Assembly (NCBI GenBank): GCA_017481875.1
Contig: JAFUOP010000011.1
Location: forward strand, 1 to 61,841
Source: Bacteroidaceae bacterium
GTDB lineage: Bacteria > Bacteroidota > Bacteroidia > Bacteroidales > Bacteroidaceae
DNA: 61,841 nucleotides
Reading direction: 5' to 3'
The notes below the pieces were generated by a model that was not told the DNA's origin, did not search any database, and saw nothing but the letters and a program-made list of their open reading frames with translations. The position numbers and the translations under genes are program-made. Each line of letters starts with the position of its first letter. Position 1 is the first letter of the stretch. Of the stretch, positions 36,613 to 47,506 are shown in pieces.

Positions 36613-38028
36613 TCAATCGTGATTATTAACTGTTTTTAGTACCTCTTTATTTATTATAACTTTGTACTTCTTACGCAGTTTCTTCACCCACTTTTTCTCT
36701 TTGTACTTGTTATAGTCATCAACAACAGCCCCCTTCACATCGGTATAGGCCTCGGGAGCGTTAATAAACTTTCCTACAACGTCGGTAAAAGGAAGGCTCT
36801 TCATTGCTCTTCCACCTTCACCTTGCCCAAAAGCAAACTTATCTACCCACTTGTTATCACCGGCAGCATAGACACCAAGTTCCAACCTTACTACGCGCAC
36901 CGAGTCGTTGAGAAAATATTTTTCAACAATGGCACGATATTCGTCGGTATTCTTGCCATCAAGATGTTTCTTTACACTATCCAACATCTCTTGGCTTACA
37001 GCATGAACAACCGCGCCTTTGAAACGGGGAGCATCGAACTTATATTTTTTCTTGTTCTTTTTAAAGAACTTGGCATAAAGTTCATCGGCATTATCCTCGC
37101 TGTTCCACACCTCGCGATTGGATATCTCAAAGAAAAGCAAGCCTTCGTAATATTCATGCATAAGACGCCCAAACTCGGGATATTTTTCCTCAAGCAAGCT
37201 ATCTTCCCTGGCCAAAGCCTGTTCCGGGGTAAGCCCGCCACCCATCTCTTGCGCAAGAGCAAATCCTTTTTTCATTTGAGCAGCCTTACGAATATTTTGC
37301 TGCTCAAGCATTTTAATAATGCTTTCTTTGTATTGCTCAAATGAGCCGAAAGGACGCACTGACAAACGTTTTACAATATGATAAGCCGCAGGAGAACGGA
37401 AGGGTGCCGAATATGCACCATCGACAAGAGCAAATGCAGCCTCCTCAAATTCGGTATAAGCCTGGCCTCTCACAATCTCCACAGGACGCAAAGAACTTGC
37501 AGGAATACCAATAGAAGCACCGGCCTCCTCAAATGTAGCACCGGCCTGCAACAAACTATAAACAGAATCGATGCGAGCTTTTATAGCAGCCACAGCCTCT
37601 TCTGTCGCATTTTGCGGCACTCTGATGGCTATTTGCGCCACCTGGAGAATACCGTCATGGCCAATACTGGCAGAATCCTTTGAATATATGCGATAGGCCT
37701 CTTCCTCTATGAAATCTTTATCGGTAAGATAATCTTCGGCAAGAGCATCACGGTCCTTTTTATACTCCTTCTTAAAAGAAGTGAGTGTGTCGAGCTTTTG
37801 TGCCAAAGCCTCTGCTACCTTCAACTTAAAATTGACAAATAAAGGAAGATACTCATCAACAGTTTGCCCATCGCTCACATTGTTTTTGTTAAACGCATAC
37901 TCAAATTCAGATCGAGTAACATCATTGCCGGCGACAGTCATTATTACAGGATCACTATCTTGCGCCAGCAAAGAAACCGCAGAGAGAGAGACTGCAAACA
38001 GAGTTAAAAATATTTTGCCTATCTTCAT
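36613..38028 (-). CDS. PpiC/SurA-type peptidyl-prolyl isomerase
   Basis: A 471-residue exported protein (signal IFLTLFAVSLSAVSLLAQ). N-terminal residues match the SurA/PpiD chaperone helix (GNDVTRSEFEYAFNKNN). A parvulin-like domain spans about residues 120-230 (LQVAQIAIRVPQ, then FRSPAAYHIVKRL), and the C terminus is a second charged domain (WVKKLRKKYKVIINKEVL). Likely an outer-membrane protein chaperone. It follows guaB by 9 nt. Confidence 0.83.
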   Translation of the reverse strand: MKIGKIFLTLFAVSLSAVSLLAQDSDPVIMTVAGNDVTRSEFEYAFNKNNVSDGQTVDEYLPLFVNFKLKVAEALAQKLDTLTSFKKEYKKDRDALAEDYLTDKDFIEEEAYRIYSKDSASIGHDGILQVAQIAIRVPQNATEEAVAAIKARIDSVYSLLQAGATFEEAGASIGIPASSLRPVEIVRGQAYTEFEEAAFALVDGAYSAPFRSPAAYHIVKRLSVRPFGSFEQYKESIIKMLEQQNIRKAAQMKKGFALAQEMGGGLTPEQALAREDSLLEEKYPEFGRLMHEYYEGLLFFEISNREVWNSEDNADELYAKFFKKNKKKYKFDAPRFKGAVVHAVSQEMLDSVKKHLDGKNTDEYRAIVEKYFLNDSVRVVRLELGVYAAGDNKWVDKFAFGQGEGGRAMKSLPFTDVVGKFINAPEAYTDVKGAVVDDYNKYKEKKWVKKLRKKYKVIINKEVLKTVNNHD

Positions 38029-38037
38029 AAAATTCTA

Positions 38038-39516
<1,479 letters not shown>

Positions 39517-39530
39517 CTATATTTGTTTTA

Positions 39531-41705
39531 TTAGTTACCCATTTCAGAAATAAACTTTACGCGTACCAAGCGTATCTCCTCCTCGCTATAGTCGGCACCA
39601 AGTTTGTCCATCGCAGCATCTATGTTATCGGTATCGGAGCTTTTGAAATAATCATATATTTCCTGAACATTTTCTTCGTCCATTATCTCCTCAAGGAAAT
39701 AATCGATATTCAACTTAGTACCCGAATAAACGATTGTTTCAACATCTTCCAACAAGTCCTCGAATTCCACACCAAGGCTTATTGCAAGATCGTCGAGAGC
39801 CACTTTACGGTCTATTGCATTTATAAGCCCTACTTTTAATTTTGATTTGTTGGCAACAGTGCGTACACGAAAATCTTCGGGACGGTCGATTTCATTCTCT
39901 TCGCAATGGCGTTTTATGAGTTTGCAGAACTCATCACCATAGCGTTTAGCCTTGCCCTCACCCACACCGGGAATATTTTTAAGTTCCTCAAATGTAATGG
40001 GATATGTTGTAGCCATAGCTTCCAACGAAGGATCTTGGAATATCACATAGGGTGGAAGCTCCAGCTGATTTGCAATCTTTTTACGCAAATTCTTAAGCAT
40101 TGCATACAACTCAGGATCTACAACAAACGTTCCACCGGTCTGCACAATTGTCTCCTCCTCGGTAAAATCCCTGTCTTCAACAATTTTGAATGACTGAGGA
40201 TTGTCCAAGAACTTGCGACCGGCCTTTGTTGCTTTCAAAAGGCCATAATTCTCTACATCTTTTTCGAGATACCCGGCTATAAGTGCCTGACGGATTACCG
40301 CATTCCAGCGTTTTACATCTTCATCGACACCACAACCAAAACACTCAAGCTCGTCGTGCATATGGGACTGTATATCGGCAGTCTCCTTGCCCATGAGCAC
40401 ATCTATAACATATTCTGTTTTAAAATTTTCTTTTAAAGCAAGAACTGCCTCAATAACCGTTTCAAGCAATTCCTTTGCCTCTACCTGTTTTTTGGGAGAG
40501 AGGCAGTTATCACAATTTCCACAATTTTCCACTTCGTAATTTTCACCAAAATAATGTAACAACAACTTTCTACGGCAAACCGACGATTCTGCATAAGCAG
40601 TAGTCTCGTGCAATAGCTGACGGCCGATGTACTGCTCTGCCAACGGCTTGCCTTCTAAGAATTTTTCAAGCTTTTGTAAATCTTTACTGTTATAATATGC
40701 AATACACTGGCCCTCGCCACCATCGCGGCCGGCACGGCCCGTTTCTTGGTAATAGCCCTCAAGGCTTTTGGGAATATCGTAGTGTATCACATAACGAACA
40801 TCTGGTTTGTCTATACCCATTCCGAATGCAATAGTAGCAACTATCACATCTATTTTTTCCATAATAAAATCGTCCTGTGTTTGCGACCTTACCACAGAAT
40901 CCATTCCGGCGTGATAAGCCTTGGCCGATATTTCATTGGCTTGCAGCACCTCGGCAAGCTCCTCAACTTTTTTACGGCTCAAGCAGTAAATTATACCGGA
41001 CTTGCCGGAATTGGCTTTTATATATTTAATAATATCTTTATCTACATTCTTTGTTTTGGGGCGTACCTCATAATAGAGATTGGGACGATTGAACGAGGAT
41101 TTAAAATCGGGGGCGTCCTGTATTCCAAGATTCTTTTTTATATCATCGCGCACCTTTGTAGTTGCAGTAGCTGTTAAAGCTATAACCGGCGCCTTCCCTA
41201 TCTCGTTTATAATGGGACGTATGCGACGGTATTCAGGGCGGAAATCGTGCCCCCACTCAGATATACAGTGAGCCTCATCTATTGCGTAGAAAGAAATCTT
41301 TATACTTTTTAGGAACTCCACATTTTCTTCTTTAGTCAGCGACTCCGGAGCTACATACAGTAATTTTGTCTTTCCCGACAACACATCGGCCTTAACCTCT
41401 TCTATCGCCTGCTTGGTGAGAGAGGAATTCAAAAAATGAGCGACACCATCTTCCTCGTTCAAGTTTCTAATGGCATCAACCTGGTTTTTCATCAAAGCTA
41501 TCAAAGGCGAAATAACTATGGCAGTGCCCTCCATTATGAGAGACGGCAACTGATAGCATAGCGATTTTCCCCCACCGGTAGGCATCAGTACAAAGGCATC
41601 ATTTCCTGCAAGGAGGTTTTTGATGACCGCTTCCTGATCCCCCTTAAATGTGTCAAAACCGAAGTTCTCTTTTAGAACCTCTGTCAATTTGTACTTCTTC
41701 GTCAT
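39531..41705 (-). CDS. recQ: ATP-dependent DNA helicase RecQ
   Basis: A 724-residue superfamily 2 helicase working 3' to 5' in recombinational repair. Walker A is MPTGGGKSLCYQLP, the DEAH box is AIDEAHCISEWGHDFRPEYR, and motif VI is QETGRAGRDGG. A zinc-binding set of Cys (CRRKLLLHYFGE, then CGNCDNC) and a winged helix follow, then an HRDC domain near residues 530-610. The C-terminal 110 residues extend past the E. coli form, as in other Bacteroidota RecQ. First gene of the eight-gene run. Confidence 0.94.
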   Translation of the reverse strand: MTKKYKLTEVLKENFGFDTFKGDQEAVIKNLLAGNDAFVLMPTGGGKSLCYQLPSLIMEGTAIVISPLIALMKNQVDAIRNLNEEDGVAHFLNSSLTKQAIEEVKADVLSGKTKLLYVAPESLTKEENVEFLKSIKISFYAIDEAHCISEWGHDFRPEYRRIRPIINEIGKAPVIALTATATTKVRDDIKKNLGIQDAPDFKSSFNRPNLYYEVRPKTKNVDKDIIKYIKANSGKSGIIYCLSRKKVEELAEVLQANEISAKAYHAGMDSVVRSQTQDDFIMEKIDVIVATIAFGMGIDKPDVRYVIHYDIPKSLEGYYQETGRAGRDGGEGQCIAYYNSKDLQKLEKFLEGKPLAEQYIGRQLLHETTAYAESSVCRRKLLLHYFGENYEVENCGNCDNCLSPKKQVEAKELLETVIEAVLALKENFKTEYVIDVLMGKETADIQSHMHDELECFGCGVDEDVKRWNAVIRQALIAGYLEKDVENYGLLKATKAGRKFLDNPQSFKIVEDRDFTEEETIVQTGGTFVVDPELYAMLKNLRKKIANQLELPPYVIFQDPSLEAMATTYPITFEELKNIPGVGEGKAKRYGDEFCKLIKRHCEENEIDRPEDFRVRTVANKSKLKVGLINAIDRKVALDDLAISLGVEFEDLLEDVETIVYSGTKLNIDYFLEEIMDEENVQEIYDYFKSSDTDNIDAAMDKLGADYSEEEIRLVRVKFISEMGN

Positions 41706-41729
41706 TTTACAATATGCCTATTTGCAAAC

Positions 41730-41761
41730 AAAGTTATAAATATCTCTATAAAACCGCCAAA
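41730..41761 (-). promoter_or_regulatory. recQ promoter
   Basis: Minus-strand TTG (41759-41761), 21-nt spacer, TAACTTTG (41730-41737), 25 nt before the recQ ATG, adjacent to the palindromic repeats. Confidence 0.68.
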
Positions 41762-41780
41762 TTTTCCAATATATTTTTTT

Positions 41781-42170
41781 CAAATATACATACAAACGAG
41801 CGGAAAATATGAAGTTACTTCAATTTTTACAAAGTGAGTGCAGGAAATATTCGAGATTTATCTCAAATATACAATATATATATTCACTTTAATCTCCGGC
41901 AGCGGTTCTCAAATATAGGAACAAACGAGCGAGAAATATCAAGCTTGCTTGGATATTTTTCACAGCGAGTGCAGAATATATTCGAGGTTTACCTCAAATA
42001 TAGGAACAAACGAGCGAGAAATATCAAGCTTGCTTGGATATTTTTCACAGCGAGTGCAGAATATATTCGAGGTTTACCTCAAATATAGGAACAAACGAGC
42101 GATATAAGCAAAGCTTGCTTTGATATTTTACAGCGAGTGCAGTCTTTTTTCGCGGGTTACTTCAAATATA
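41781..42170. repeat. modular palindromic repeats, four copies
   Basis: Cores lie at 41792-41843, 41921-41974, 42006-42059 and 42091-42132; the middle two belong to 85-bp units. Each has ACAAACGAGC, a palindrome of the type AAGYTTRCTT, then a GTGAGTGCAG or GCGAGTGCAG core, then a second palindrome. The palindromes vary but stay self-complementary: GAGAT/ATCTC in copy 1, GAGGT/ACCTC in copies 2 and 3. Each unit also has CAAATATA, a TATATTTG -7-like box on the minus strand. The interval holds no gene. Confidence 0.9.
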
Positions 42171-42192
42171 CAAAAAACTTTTAACGACAAAA

Positions 42193-42240
42193 ACATATAG
42201 TAAAATACCCTCTCGCTCGAGAGGGTATTTTACTATATGT
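42193..42240 (-). terminator. tig-clpP-clpX terminator
   Basis: A perfect 23-bp inverted repeat (42193-42215 with 42218-42240) with a CCCTCTCG/CGAGAGGG centre, 9 nt after the clpX stop; the leftward RNA continues with TTTTTG. Confidence 0.9.
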
Positions 42241-42248
42241 AGATATTT

Positions 42249-43472
42249 TTATGCCATTGCTTTGAGAGCACCGCTTTTTGCCATTTGTGCCTCTGCATAG
42301 GATTTTGAAATTACGCAAGTTTTTTCGCCACTCGAAGGAATTTCAAACATTTTGTCCTGCATAATAGCTTCAACTATTGAACGCAAGCCACGCGCTCCCA
42401 ACTTATATTCTATTGCCATATCAACTATATAATCGAGAGCATCATTGTCGAAAGTAAGCTCCACACCGTCCATTTCCATGAGCCTTATATACTGCTTTAT
42501 TATGGAGTTTTTGGGCTCGGTGAGAATATTGCGCAGTGCACTACGGTCGAGCGGACGCAAAGAGGTGAGAATGGGTAAACGCCCCACAATTTCGGGTATA
42601 AGACCAAATGAACGCAAATCTTGCGGTGTTACATATTGCATCATATCACCCTTGTCTATCTTGAAATTGTTCTGCACAGAGTTGTAGCCCACAATGTGAG
42701 TGTTCAATCTTTGTGCAATTTTTTTCTCTATTCCATCGAACGCTCCACCACAAATAAACAATATGTGCTTGGTGTTCACTGGAATCATTTTTTGGTCGGG
42801 GTGTTTGCGCCCGCCCTGTGGCGGCACGTTCACAACCGAGCCTTCGAGCAGTTTTAAAAGCCCCTGCTGAACTCCCTCGCCACTTACATCGCGGGTAATA
42901 GAGGGATTGTCGCTCTTGCGTGCAATTTTGTCTATTTCATCAATAAACACTATGCCACGCTCGGCCTCCTCTACCTTATAATCAGCAACCTGCAACAAGC
43001 GAGTGAGAATACTCTCGATATCTTCGCCCACATAACCGGCCTCGGTGAGCACCGTTGCATCTACTATGGTGAAAGGCACCTTGAGCAGACGGGCAATGGT
43101 ACGGGCCAGAAGGGTTTTACCCGTTCCGGTGCTGCCAACCATCACAATATTGCTCTTTTCTATTTCTACATCGTCGCCACTGTCGCGTTGCAAAAGACGC
43201 TTGTAGTGGTTATATACCGACACCGCCAATGCACACTTTGCCGCGTCCTGCCCTATCACATATTCGTCGAGGAAAGCCTTTATCTCTTTGGGCTTGGGCA
43301 GCTCCTTCATCTCAAAATCATTTTTGGGCAAGAGAGACTCTTCGCGCAGAATGTTATGCGCCTGCTCCACGCAGTCGTTGCAGATGTAACCGGTCATTCC
43401 GGTCATGAGCAACGCCACCTGGTCTTCCGTTCTGCCACAAAAACTACAACGTTTTTTGTTCTTTTCCGCCAT
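42249..43472 (-). CDS. clpX: ATP-dependent Clp protease ATP-binding subunit ClpX
   Basis: A 407-residue AAA+ unfoldase that feeds substrates to ClpP. The N-terminal zinc-binding domain is [10 protein letters not shown] with a second pair in ICNDCVEQ. Walker A is [11 protein letters not shown], Walker B is [11 protein letters not shown], the pore loop is AGYVGED, and the ClpP-docking loop lies in [12 protein letters not shown] or nearby. Last gene of the operon, 3 nt after clpP. Confidence 0.96.
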   Translation of the reverse strand: MAEKNKKRCSFCGRTEDQVALLMTGMTGYICNDCVEQAHNILREESLLPKNDFEMKELPKPKEIKAFLDEYVIGQDAAKCALAVSVYNHYKRLLQRDSGDDVEIEKSNIVMVGSTGTGKTLLARTIARLLKVPFTIVDATVLTEAGYVGEDIESILTRLLQVADYKVEEAERGIVFIDEIDKIARKSDNPSITRDVSGEGVQQGLLKLLEGSVVNVPPQGGRKHPDQKMIPVNTKHILFICGGAFDGIEKKIAQRLNTHIVGYNSVQNNFKIDKGDMMQYVTPQDLRSFGLIPEIVGRLPILTSLRPLDRSALRNILTEPKNSIIKQYIRLMEMDGVELTFDNDALDYIVDMAIEYKLGARGLRSIVEAIMQDKMFEIPSSGEKTCVISKSYAEAQMAKSGALKAMA

Positions 43473-43475
43473 TTT

Positions 43476-44144
43476 TTACTTTTTGCGTGAAAGCACATTG
43501 TCTATCATACCATAAGCCTTTGCCTCCTCGGCAGTCATCCAATAGTCGCGGTCGCTATCGGCCCACACTTTATCAAATGGCTGGTGGCTATGGTCGGCAA
43601 TAATTGTGTATAGCTCGTTTTTCAATTTCTGTATTTCGCGAGCTGTAATCTCAATATCACTTGCCTGGCCCTGCACGCCTCCAAGGGGCTGGTGAATCAT
43701 CACACGGCTATGTGTGAGTGCAGAACGCTTGCCTTCGGTTCCCGACACCAGCAGCACAGCAGCCATGCTTGCAGCCATACCTGTACAAATGGTTGCAACG
43801 TCGCTGCCAATAAACTGCATTGTGTCGTAAATGCCCAAGCCTGCATACACAGAGCCACCGGGCGAGTTTATGTAGATAGAGATATCTTTGCTGTTATCTA
43901 CCGAGTCGAGGTAGAGCAGCTGTGCCTGCAAAGTATTTGCAGTGTAGTCGTCAATCTGTGTTCCAAGAAAGATGATTCTATCCATCATCAAACGCGAGAA
44001 TACGTCCATTTGGGTAACATTCAACTGACGTTCTTCCAAAATGTAGGGGTTAAGATACTGCGACTGCGCTTTAAGCACATCATCGAGCACCATACTGCTC
44101 ATTCCCAAATGCTTGGTGGCATATTTTCTAAAATCATCTTTCAT
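43476..44144 (-). CDS. clpP: ATP-dependent Clp protease proteolytic subunit ClpP
   Basis: A 222-residue serine peptidase. The catalytic Ser is in GMAASMAAVLL, the His in RVMIHQPLGG, and the Asp follows in the C-terminal third (KVWADSDRDYWM). The N-terminal 30 residues include a short propeptide. It assembles as a double heptamer with ClpX, encoded next. The upstream gene is tig, 27 nt away. Confidence 0.96.
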   Translation of the reverse strand: MKDDFRKYATKHLGMSSMVLDDVLKAQSQYLNPYILEERQLNVTQMDVFSRLMMDRIIFLGTQIDDYTANTLQAQLLYLDSVDNSKDISIYINSPGGSVYAGLGIYDTMQFIGSDVATICTGMAASMAAVLLVSGTEGKRSALTHSRVMIHQPLGGVQGQASDIEITAREIQKLKNELYTIIADHSHQPFDKVWADSDRDYWMTAEEAKAYGMIDNVLSRKK

Positions 44145-44171
44145 AACACACAGTTTTATATTCTTACTTTA

Positions 44172-45521
44172 TTATTTATCGTTCTCGGCGAGCTTTTTGT
44201 TGAAATCCTCAACAGAAATTTGCTCCTCGTTCAATGTAACAATGCCCTTGATAGCCTCTATGAGTTTGATATCAACGGCACGGTTTATAAGAGCCTCGCG
44301 TGTCTTCTCCTGCTTAAGCATGCCTGTTGCATAGTTCTCCAAGAGATCCTCGGGAACATTGCCCATACCATACTGCATAAACTGGTCGCGTGTGACAGCT
44401 TTTGCTACAGAAAGCACGTCGTTGTCATCGATTTTAACCTCGAATTTCTTGGCAAGCTGCTCCTTGATAAGATGCCAAGAAAGCTCTGTGATGCTTTTCT
44501 GGAAATCCTCCTCGCTAATGCTCTCTGCACCCTCGGCTTTGTTCATCTCCATAATGCGTCGCAAGAGAGCCTCGGGGAACTCCAGCTTGCCAATGCGCTC
44601 CATAAGATAACTGCGTGTGTCGAGCAAAAGTTTATAATCGCTATCCACAGCAAAACGCTCGGCAAACTGCTCACTGATTTTTGCACGGAACTCCTCCTCG
44701 CTCTTAACAGTGTCCTTGCCAAATGCTGCATCGAACACGTTCTGGTTCAACTCACTTGCAACAAAACGGGTAATTTCGGAGATTGTGAAAGTGAACTCAC
44801 CTGTGTGAGCTGCAACCTCGCTCTTCTCTATCTTCAAAAGAGATGCAAGCTCAGCCTCGCTACCATCGAATGCGGTTGTGGGGTTGAATGTGATAACATC
44901 ACCCACCTTTGCACCAGCAAAAAGAGCCTTCTGCTCGTCGTTCTTCATATATGTAGGCATCATAACGGCATCTTTCACACTTATACCCTCTTCGGCAGCC
45001 TCAACCAAAGAACCTTTGAGCATATCTTTGTCTTCGTAACTTTCAACCTGCTTGTACTCGCCACAACGCTGCGCATAAGCCTGTACTTGAGAATCAATCA
45101 TCTCATCAGTGGGCTGTATCTTGTAGTATGCGAGTTTGTCGTCTGCTGTGAGTGTGGCATCGAACTTGGGAGCAAGAGCAATCTCAAACTCAAAAGTAAA
45201 ATCCTTGTCGTTTACCATGTCAATAGCAGCCTGTTGCTCCTCAATGGGGAGGGGCTCGCCAAGCATATCAACTTTGTTCTCTTTGATATATTCAAAGATT
45301 TTTGTCTGCAAGAGTTTGTTTATCTCCTCGGCCTTAACAGCAGTACCATACTGTTTTTTCACCAGCCCCATAGGAACCATGCCGGGACGAAAACCGGGGA
45401 TATTAGCCTTTTGGCGAATGTTTTTCAGTTGTTTCTCAACCAAAGAGGCATAGTCGGCCTCCTGAATTTTCACTGACAGAATTGCGCTTGTAGCGTCCGA
45501 ATTTTTAAATGTAAATTCCAT
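44172..45521 (-). CDS. tig: trigger factor
   Basis: Ribosome-bound chaperone of 449 residues. The N-terminal ribosome-binding domain has a PGFRPGMVPMGLVKKQYG signature loop; the PPIase domain is weak, as in other Bacteroidota; the C-terminal helical domain has the two arms. The ATG at 45521 is used since the protein then begins MEFTFKNSDATSA; the alternative at 45554 lies in the leader. The operon tig-clpP-clpX joins folding of nascent chains and proteolysis, an arrangement found across bacteria. Confidence 0.93.
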   Translation of the reverse strand: MEFTFKNSDATSAILSVKIQEADYASLVEKQLKNIRQKANIPGFRPGMVPMGLVKKQYGTAVKAEEINKLLQTKIFEYIKENKVDMLGEPLPIEEQQAAIDMVNDKDFTFEFEIALAPKFDATLTADDKLAYYKIQPTDEMIDSQVQAYAQRCGEYKQVESYEDKDMLKGSLVEAAEEGISVKDAVMMPTYMKNDEQKALFAGAKVGDVITFNPTTAFDGSEAELASLLKIEKSEVAAHTGEFTFTISEITRFVASELNQNVFDAAFGKDTVKSEEEFRAKISEQFAERFAVDSDYKLLLDTRSYLMERIGKLEFPEALLRRIMEMNKAEGAESISEEDFQKSITELSWHLIKEQLAKKFEVKIDDNDVLSVAKAVTRDQFMQYGMGNVPEDLLENYATGMLKQEKTREALINRAVDIKLIEAIKGIVTLNEEQISVEDFNKKLAENDK

Positions 45522-45564
45522 ATATATAATTTTATAATAATATACTAAACCCAAATTAGGCCTG

Positions 45565-45595
45565 CAAAATTACAACTTATTGGGGAGATTATCAA
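45565..45595 (-). promoter_or_regulatory. tig-clpP-clpX promoter
   Basis: Minus-strand TTG (45593-45595), 20-nt spacer, TAATTTTG (45565-45572), 44 nt before the tig ATG. No heat-shock-type element was recognised. Confidence 0.75.
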
Positions 45596-45682
45596 AAAAA
45601 AACTCCTTTTTGCTCGTTTTTAACTCAAAAAAAGAATTGTTCAATACACAGAAGCGCACAAAATTACGTAACACAACAGAAA

Positions 45683-45716
45683 GTGAGGTTGCAATTTCAA
45701 CAAATTGCAACCTCAC
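45683..45716 (-). terminator. hairpin after lptB
   Basis: GTGAGGTTGCAATTT and AAATTGCAACCTCAC pair perfectly (15 bp, 4-nt loop), 23 nt after the lptB stop. The tail in the leftward direction is only moderately U-rich. Confidence 0.65.
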
Positions 45717-45738
45717 AGTTTTACCTTTTTATTTAGAA

Positions 45739-46530
45739 TCAGTCTATCTGAAATTCACGTTTGCGGAGCACAAAATCGCGACCAAGATACTTTTCTCGCA
45801 CCACAGGATTCTCGGCAAGCACCTCGGGCGTTCCTTCAAAGAGGATTCGCCCCTCAAAGAGCAGATAAGCACGGTCGGTTATGCTCAAAGTCTCTTGCAC
45901 GTTGTGGTCGGTAATGAGAATACCGATATTTTTATCCTTTAACTTCCACACAATATATTGGATATCCTCAACAGCAATGGGGTCGACACCGGCAAAAGGC
46001 TCGTCGAGCATTATAAATTTAGGGTCTATGGCCAAGCAGCGGGCAATCTCGGTACGACGACGCTCACCGCCCGAGAGGCGGTCGCCAAGGTTTTTACGCA
46101 CCTTTTGAAGACGGAACTCCTCTATGAGGCTCTCGAGTTTCTCCTTTTGATACTCCTTGGGCTTGTTTGTGAGTTCAAGCACCGATGCAATATTGTCTTC
46201 CACAGTCATTTTGCGGAACACACTTGCCTCCTGTGCCAAGTAGCCAACACCTATGCGTGCACGCTTATACACAGGGTAATCGGTAATCTCGGTGTCGTTC
46301 AAGAAAATTTTACCGTCATTGGGCACAACAAGCCCTGTGGTCATATAGAACGACGTAGTTTTACCGGCACCGTTGGGCCCTAGGAGCCCCACAATCTCCC
46401 CTTGCTTCACATCGAAAGATACATTGTTCACCACAGTGCGCTTACCATAGCGTTTCACAAGATTCTCGGTGCGCAACACCATACGCTCGGGAGCTGCGGA
46501 TATATTCTCATTTTCAGCAAATGCAACCAT
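45739..46530 (-). CDS. lptB: LPS export ABC transporter ATP-binding protein
   Basis: A 263-residue ABC ATPase that powers extraction of lipopolysaccharide from the inner membrane with LptF and LptG. Walker [12 protein letters not shown]-loop [13 protein letters not shown], signature [12 protein letters not shown], Walker [13 protein letters not shown] and H-loop [10 protein letters not shown] are all present. [10 protein letters not shown] is characteristic of LptB within the ABC family. The ATG at 46530 lies 20 nt after the promoter's -7 box; an upstream ATG at 46563 would precede the probable transcription start. Confidence 0.92.
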   Translation of the reverse strand: MVAFAENENISAAPERMVLRTENLVKRYGKRTVVNNVSFDVKQGEIVGLLGPNGAGKTTSFYMTTGLVVPNDGKIFLNDTEITDYPVYKRARIGVGYLAQEASVFRKMTVEDNIASVLELTNKPKEYQKEKLESLIEEFRLQKVRKNLGDRLSGGERRRTEIARCLAIDPKFIMLDEPFAGVDPIAVEDIQYIVWKLKDKNIGILITDHNVQETLSITDRAYLLFEGRILFEGTPEVLAENPVVREKYLGRDFVLRKREFQID

Positions 46531-46549
46531 TTTCTTACATATTTTGTGG

Positions 46550-46580
46550 CGAAGATAATGCAATTTTAGTTTACACCCAA
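46550..46580 (-). promoter_or_regulatory. lptB promoter
   Basis: Minus-strand TTG (46578-46580), 20-nt spacer, TATCTTCG (46550-46557), giving a very short leader to the ATG at 46530. Confidence 0.7.
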
Positions 46581-46728
46581 CATTTGTGCGCGAGTTTTAA
46601 GTACTGCCTTTAATTTTGAACAGCCAATGCAACAATATTACACTGGTTTACACTTTCAACAAGATATTTTCTAAGCTAAAAAAGCATAAAACAGTGGGCG
46701 ACAAGTGTTATTGACAGATAAAAATTGT

Positions 46729-46736
46729 ATCTTCGC
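46729..46736 (+). promoter_or_regulatory. mlaE promoter -7 box
   Basis: TATCTTCG, 20 nt before the mlaE ATG; the upstream half is TTATTG without correct spacing. It is divergent from lptB. Confidence 0.5.
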
Positions 46737-46756
46737 ACATTGAAAACAGAATAGAG

Positions 46757-47506
46757 ATGTTTATTACAAAATCCATAAAGACTTTTGGCAACTACCTTAT
46801 ACTTATGCGCCGAGTATTTGCCCGCCCCGAAAGCGGAAGAATATTTATGCGTCAAACCATGCGCGAGATATTCCAGTTAGGAATAGACTCAATACCCATT
46901 GTACTGCTCATTTCATTCTTCATCGGTGCAGTGATATGCATTCAGATGAAATTGAACATAGAGAACGCGTGGATGCCTAAGTTTGTAGCCGGATACGCCA
47001 CACGTGAGATTTTGCTACTTGAATTCTCCTCATCTATAATGTGCCTTATTCTTGCCGGCAAGGTAGGCTCTAACATTACATCGGAGATAGGCACAATGCG
47101 TGTTACACAACAGATTGATGCTTTGGAAATTATGGGTGTAAACTCGGCCAATTTTCTTATATTGCCTAAGATATCTGCCCTCATAGCAATGATACCCTCA
47201 TTGGTTATATTCAGCATTGTGGCAGGCATTGTAGGAGCATACGCCATTGGATTTTTCACAGGCATTATGACACCCGACGACCTCACTTGCGGCCTGCAAT
47301 ACGAGTTCCAGCAGTGGTATATATGGTGCAGCATCATAAAAGCAATCTTTTTTGCATACATAATAACTTCGGTAGCTTCGTTCTATGGCTACACTGTAGA
47401 AGGAGGCTCAATTGAGGTGGGAAAAGCCAGCACCGATTCTGTTGTGAGCTGCAGTGCGCTCATACTGTTTGCAGACATTGTATTAACCCAACTACTGATG
47501 CAATGA
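46757..47506 (+). CDS. mlaE: MlaE-type phospholipid ABC transporter permease
   Basis: A 249-residue permease with five or six TM helices. Typical MlaE/YrbE segments are seen: IPIVLLISFFIGAVICIQM, LILAGKVGSNITSEIGTMRVTEQ-like TSEIGTMRVTQQIDALEIMG, and FYGYTVEGGSIEVGKAST. It works with the ATPase encoded next to move phospholipids between inner and outer membranes and keep lipid asymmetry. The stop codon overlaps the mlaF ATG by 4 nt. No substrate-binding MlaD gene follows in this window. Confidence 0.9.
   Translation: MFITKSIKTFGNYLILMRRVFARPESGRIFMRQTMREIFQLGIDSIPIVLLISFFIGAVICIQMKLNIENAWMPKFVAGYATREILLLEFSSSIMCLILAGKVGSNITSEIGTMRVTQQIDALEIMGVNSANFLILPKISALIAMIPSLVIFSIVAGIVGAYAIGFFTGIMTPDDLTCGLQYEFQQWYIWCSIIKAIFFAYIITSVASFYGYTVEGGSIEVGKASTDSVVSCSALILFADIVLTQLLMQ

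Noticed and set aside
41781-42170. CRISPR array
   Set aside because: Units of 85 bp contain no unique spacers; two units are identical throughout, and no cas gene is nearby.
41781-42170. Integron attC sites
   Set aside because: No GTTRRRY-type ends, no integrase of the integron class and no gene cassettes between units.
43692-45476. A 594-codon rightward open frame opposite clpP and tig
   Set aside because: It lies wholly antisense to two well-supported genes, its product is Cys/His/Leu-rich with no family features, and it follows from the codon bias of the real genes.
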